This document shows, piece after piece, positions 22,239 to 24,930 of a stretch of 24,930 nt of DNA. The position numbers and the translations under genes are program-made. The DNA lies in assembly GCA_964632945.1 (NCBI GenBank), contig CAZWCX010000108.1, forward strand, positions 1 through 24,930. The letters run 5' to 3'. The notes beneath the pieces are model-generated. The model ran no database searches. It saw nothing but the letters and a program-made list of their open reading frames with translations, and had not been told where the DNA came from. Within the stretch, counting starts at the first letter, position 1. Each line of letters starts with the position of its first letter. This DNA is from CAZWCX01 sp964632945 (GTDB lineage: Bacteria > Planctomycetota > MHYJ01 > WSZJ01 > CAZWCX01).

Positions 22239-24038
22239 ATGATGCATTCGACGGCAAGCGGCGCGCGCAATCGCAAGCGCACGGTCTGGGTGAGTCCGGA
22301 AGAGCGGATGGTCCGGACGGCGCGCGGCGGCCGGCTCGAACGGATGGCCGGGTTCAACATCCTGAATCTGCGCGGCAGCCCGTATGAGATGGGGCTCCAG
22401 CACGGACTCCTGCTCCGCAGCGAGATCCACGACGGGATTTTCGATTTCTACGTCAACTACCTGGCGCGGATCCTGGAGAACGCGCTCAAGCGCCGCTCCC
22501 TCTCGATCCTCGACTACATCAAGAAGTTCATGCAGCGGTCGGTGTTCGCCGGACGGATGTTCGCGAAGCTCGCGCGCAGCGCCCCGAAGAATGTCCTCGA
22601 GGAGATCCACGGTCTCTCGGACGGCGCCGGCGTGCCCATGGAGAGGCTGCTGCGGGGCTATTGCATGTGCGATACGCTGCTGTACATCATCGGCCGCGTC
22701 TTCACCACCCGCCGGCGGCTTGCGCCGGCATTGATGTCGGCCTGCTACCCGCTCGCCAGCGCCTGCACCAGCGTCGCCGCCTGGGGCTCCGTGACCGCGG
22801 ACGGGCGGATGCTTCACGGCCGCAATCTGGAGTTCATGGGCTCGGGAATCTGGGACCGGCATCCGACCGTGATCCGCTTCGAGCCGACCGACGGCATGCG
22901 CTACGTGTCGGTCACCACCGCCGGCGTCGGGACCGGCGGCGTCACCTGCGCCAACGAGGCGGGGTTGACGCTCGCGTTGCACATCAACACCACGCGCGAC
23001 GTCTCGCTCGACGGGATGCCGATGATCTGGCTCGTCGATCAGATCGTGCGCAACGCCACCTCGCTCGACGAGGCGGTGCGCATCGCCGCGCGCCACCCGG
23101 CCGCCTGCGGCTTCACCATCATCATGACCGACGCCAAGAACCGCCGCGCCGGGGCGCTCGAATTCTCCGCCGGCCGGCAGACGCTGCGCGAAGGCGAGGC
23201 CGGCCGCCTGGTACAGACCAACCACTATCTCGACCCGGGCCAGCAGGACGCGGAGCTCGAGGTCAACACCTCCATTCGCGCGCAGACCCTCGGACGATTC
23301 AACCGCGCCCAGGAACTCGTCGATGCCGGGTCGGGGACGATGGACGTGCGCCAGATGATCGACCTCCTGAGCGACCACCACGACCCGTACCTGATGCGCG
23401 ACCGCTTCCTGGGCAACACCATCTCCCAGCCGCACAACATCTCCAGCGTGGTGTTCGAGCCCGAGGCCAGCCGGGTCTGGGTTGCGGTTGGTCCCGCCCC
23501 GACCTGCCACGGCAAGTACTATTGCGTCTCGTACGCCCCGGATCACGCGTGGGACAATTGGCTGCACTACTACAACGGCAACGGCATGACCGACCCCGTC
23601 CACGCCAAGGCGTTCCAGTGCTACATGGCCGCCTACCGGAAGGCCACGCTCGGCGCCGCGCCGTCCGCGATTTGTGCCGACCTGGAAGAGGCGTGCCGGC
23701 TCGATTCGCGCGAACCCGCCTACCCGTACGCCTGCGGCGTGTATCACCTGAAGCTGAAGCGCTTCCTCCCCGCGATCGAGCGGTTCGAACAGGCCAAGGC
23801 CTTCGCCAATCTACCTCACAAGCACATGGCCCTTCGCTTCTGGAAGGGCGTCGCCCTCCTCGGCCTCGGCCGTCCCGGCGACGCCCAGGTGGAATTCGCC
23901 GCCGTCAAGGCGTCCGCAGGAGCGGGCCAGGAGATGAAGGCGATGGCGGAGAAGGGGGCGACGGGCCAGCTCGACCTGGAGAACCTGCCCTTCCTTGAGT
24001 TCGATTTCGTCTTCACCGACGTCATCGACTGGAGCTAG
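22239..24038 (+). CDS. C45-family acyltransferase/amidohydrolase-like protein with helical repeat tail
   Basis: The 599-residue protein matches the Ntn-type C45 (AAT/NAAA-like) fold: NLRGSPYEMGLQHG at 43-56, the nucleophile candidate Cys176 in ACTSVAAWGS followed by TADGRMLHGRNLEF, then GVGTGGVTCANEAGLTLA and VQTNHYLDP. In this family the precursor is cut just before the Cys, which becomes the N-terminal nucleophile; substrates are amides such as penicillins or N-acyl ethanolamines. No signal peptide is seen, so it is likely cytoplasmic. The last 120 residues (about 480-600) form TPR-like helix pairs (YPYACGVYHLKLKRF, FWKGVALLGLGRPGDA), an extra not typical of the family. ATG 22239 or 22242 has AGGTG upstream. 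It is the last gene of its unit; a hairpin covers its stop codon. Confidence 0.88.
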   Translation: MMHSTASGARNRKRTVWVSPEERMVRTARGGRLERMAGFNILNLRGSPYEMGLQHGLLLRSEIHDGIFDFYVNYLARILENALKRRSLSILDYIKKFMQRSVFAGRMFAKLARSAPKNVLEEIHGLSDGAGVPMERLLRGYCMCDTLLYIIGRVFTTRRRLAPALMSACYPLASACTSVAAWGSVTADGRMLHGRNLEFMGSGIWDRHPTVIRFEPTDGMRYVSVTTAGVGTGGVTCANEAGLTLALHINTTRDVSLDGMPMIWLVDQIVRNATSLDEAVRIAARHPAACGFTIIMTDAKNRRAGALEFSAGRQTLREGEAGRLVQTNHYLDPGQQDAELEVNTSIRAQTLGRFNRAQELVDAGSGTMDVRQMIDLLSDHHDPYLMRDRFLGNTISQPHNISSVVFEPEASRVWVAVGPAPTCHGKYYCVSYAPDHAWDNWLHYYNGNGMTDPVHAKAFQCYMAAYRKATLGAAPSAICADLEEACRLDSREPAYPYACGVYHLKLKRFLPAIERFEQAKAFANLPHKHMALRFWKGVALLGLGRPGDAQVEFAAVKASAGAGQEMKAMAEKGATGQLDLENLPFLEFDFVFTDVIDWS

Positions 24039-24053
24039 GGCGTCTTTCGCCCT
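24037..24053 (+). terminator. Hairpin overlapping the stop codon of the C45-like gene
   Basis: AGGGCG (24037-24042) and CGCCCT (24048-24053) are perfect 6-base arms around TCTTT. The left arm includes the last two bases of the TAG stop. No U-tract follows, so it is a possible but weak terminator. Confidence 0.35.
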
Positions 24054-24264
24054 GGTCCCGCGGTTGGGCCCGGCCGCCATTCTCGCTGGGCCCCGTTGCT
24101 CTTCGACCGGGAGGCGCGGGACTTCGGTTCCTCCTCGCGTTGTGCCTGTCCCTTGCCACCATTCGTGCGATCCAGAATCGACGGCAGGTTCGGGGGTTGG
24201 GTGCTCGGGTGGACGCGAGGTGAACGGACCGTGGCCGGAACCGCGACGGCGACCGGGCTCGCCG
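24054..24264. other. No gene seen
   Basis: The stretch between the C45-like gene and the transposase remnant has open frames on both strands but none with a ribosome site or recognisable protein. The minus-strand frames continue out of the transposase remnant past the point where its similarity to the family stops, so they are probably chance extensions. Confidence 0.5.
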
Positions 24265-24690
24265 GCGGAAGGGGATGGTCGGAACGACGAAGAAGTCCAT
24301 CGCGGCGATGCCGTCGGCGTGGTTCCGCAGAAACGCCTTCCAGCGCTCGATCTTGTCCGGATCGCGCGGACGCTTGGGCAAGTAGCGAGCCACGGTGCGC
24401 TCGCTGACGTCGAAGCCGAGCTTCCGCATCTTGCCGTGGATTCACGGCGCGCCCCAGGTCGCGTTTTCCTCGGCTATGCGTCGGATTGTCGCGCGGACCT
24501 CGGCATCGACGCGCGGGCGGCCGCGTTCGCCCGGGGTCGCGAGAACCACGCCCAGAAGCGGCGAAACGCCAGGCGATGCCAGGGGACGACGGACTCCGGC
24601 TGGACCACGAGGAGCGCGTTGGCCCAGTTGCACCCAGCGCGCGAGCGCGACCCGACACGCGGCCAGCCTTCGTTGCTCGTCGACCCTCGA
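24265..24690 (-). pseudogene. Decayed DDE integrase-type transposase fragment
   Basis: Three minus-strand frames together read a familiar integrase-core (rve) transposase: VALARWV, then NALLVVQPESVVPWHRLAFR and FWAWFSR, then GRPRVDAEVRATIRR...ENATWGAP, then IHGKMRKLGFDVSERTVARY and RWKAFLRNHADGIAAMDFFV. The pieces are separated by a frameshift near 24620-24645, a second at 24524-24540 and a TGA at 24442-24444 where the family has Arg (WGAP-R-IHG), so a CGA to TGA change. Similarity stops after VPTIPF near 24265, before the second and third catalytic acids. It is a non-functional remnant. No terminal inverted repeat or target duplication could be identified. Confidence 0.82.
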
Positions 24691-24930
24691 CGGATAGGAA
24701 CAGGACACCCATGGAATCGACCGGATCCCGCGCGAAGGCCGGATCGGCGAGCGGTGGCGCAGCCTCCTGCGGGACCGGCACGGGGAGACGCAGACGGACG
24801 GGACGAGACACCGATGGTGTGCCCGCATCCGCTCGCGCGCGGTCCTCGATCTTCGTGGCCGGCAGGTTCTGGGAGGGCGGCGGCTCGTACGAATTCGATC
24901 GGTCGCGCGCAGGCCTACGTGTTTGCGCGA
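24691..24930. other. No gene recognised at the right edge
   Basis: A minus-strand frame stays open from the window edge through this part, with a Pro-rich translation (SYEPPPSQNLPATKIEDRA) and moderately high third-position G+C. It might be the end of a gene entering from the right, but it continues through the transposase remnant in another frame and resembles nothing I know. No call is made. Confidence 0.4.

Noticed and set aside
24035..24930. Minus-strand frame open for about 300 codons at the right edge
   Set aside because: It passes through the transposase remnant in another frame, and no part resembles a known protein; stop-free runs of this size are common at this G+C content.
1..24930. 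CRISPR arrays, tRNA or rRNA genes, riboswitches, replication origin
   Set aside because: No regularly spaced repeats, cloverleaf-like segments, rRNA motifs or DnaA-box clusters were seen on reading the sequence; a covariance-model scan could not be run.

Overview
The window is about 70% G+C and reads as chromosomal DNA of a bacterium with a large signalling repertoire. Three Hanks-type (PknB-like) Ser/Thr kinases with one membrane anchor and long TPR tails lie within 20 kb. With them are a very large multi-domain sigma54 activator, a type IV prepilin-like protein and several lineage-type hypothetical proteins. This points most naturally to Planctomycetota. Myxococcota or Acidobacteriota cannot be excluded, because no rRNA or housekeeping marker is present. 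No tRNA, rRNA or CRISPR array was seen.

Layout, left to right: exbD/tolR-like gene (-) ending in a long hairpin at the window edge; kinase 1 (+), probably leaderless; convergent with it, a 1112-residue GAF-GGDEF-GAF-AAA+(sigma54)-Fis regulator (-) with a good sigma70-type promoter. Divergent from the regulator is a two-gene unit (zinc-ribbon membrane protein, YezG/DUF600-like small protein) preceded by a -24/-12 (sigma54) element. Then come kinase 2 (-); a lipoprotein plus prepilin pair (+), also preceded by a -24/-12-like element and closed by a strong terminator; a STAS protein (+); and a convergent exported protein (-). A three-gene operon follows (+; six-TM protein, TIM-barrel pseudoenzyme, inositol monophosphatase) with two GTGA start/stop overlaps and a TTGACA-N17-TATCCT promoter. 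After that are kinase 3 (+) and a second three-gene unit (+; recombinase-domain-only protein, membrane-anchored trypsin-like protease, C45 acyltransferase-like protein with a helical tail). The window ends in a decayed transposase (-).

How it may fit together (inference): the regulator can in principle make c-di-GMP and activate sigma54 promoters, and the only two good -24/-12 candidates lie in front of the adjacent zinc-ribbon unit and the lipoprotein/prepilin unit. The kinases and STAS protein add Ser/Thr phosphorylation and partner-switch style signalling. The most unusual genes are the TIM-like protein that has lost all three catalytic residues behind an N-terminal segment resembling one in ethanolamine/microcompartment proteins, the regulator that joins diguanylate cyclase and sigma54-activator modules, and the operon led by a serine-recombinase DNA-binding domain with no catalytic domain.
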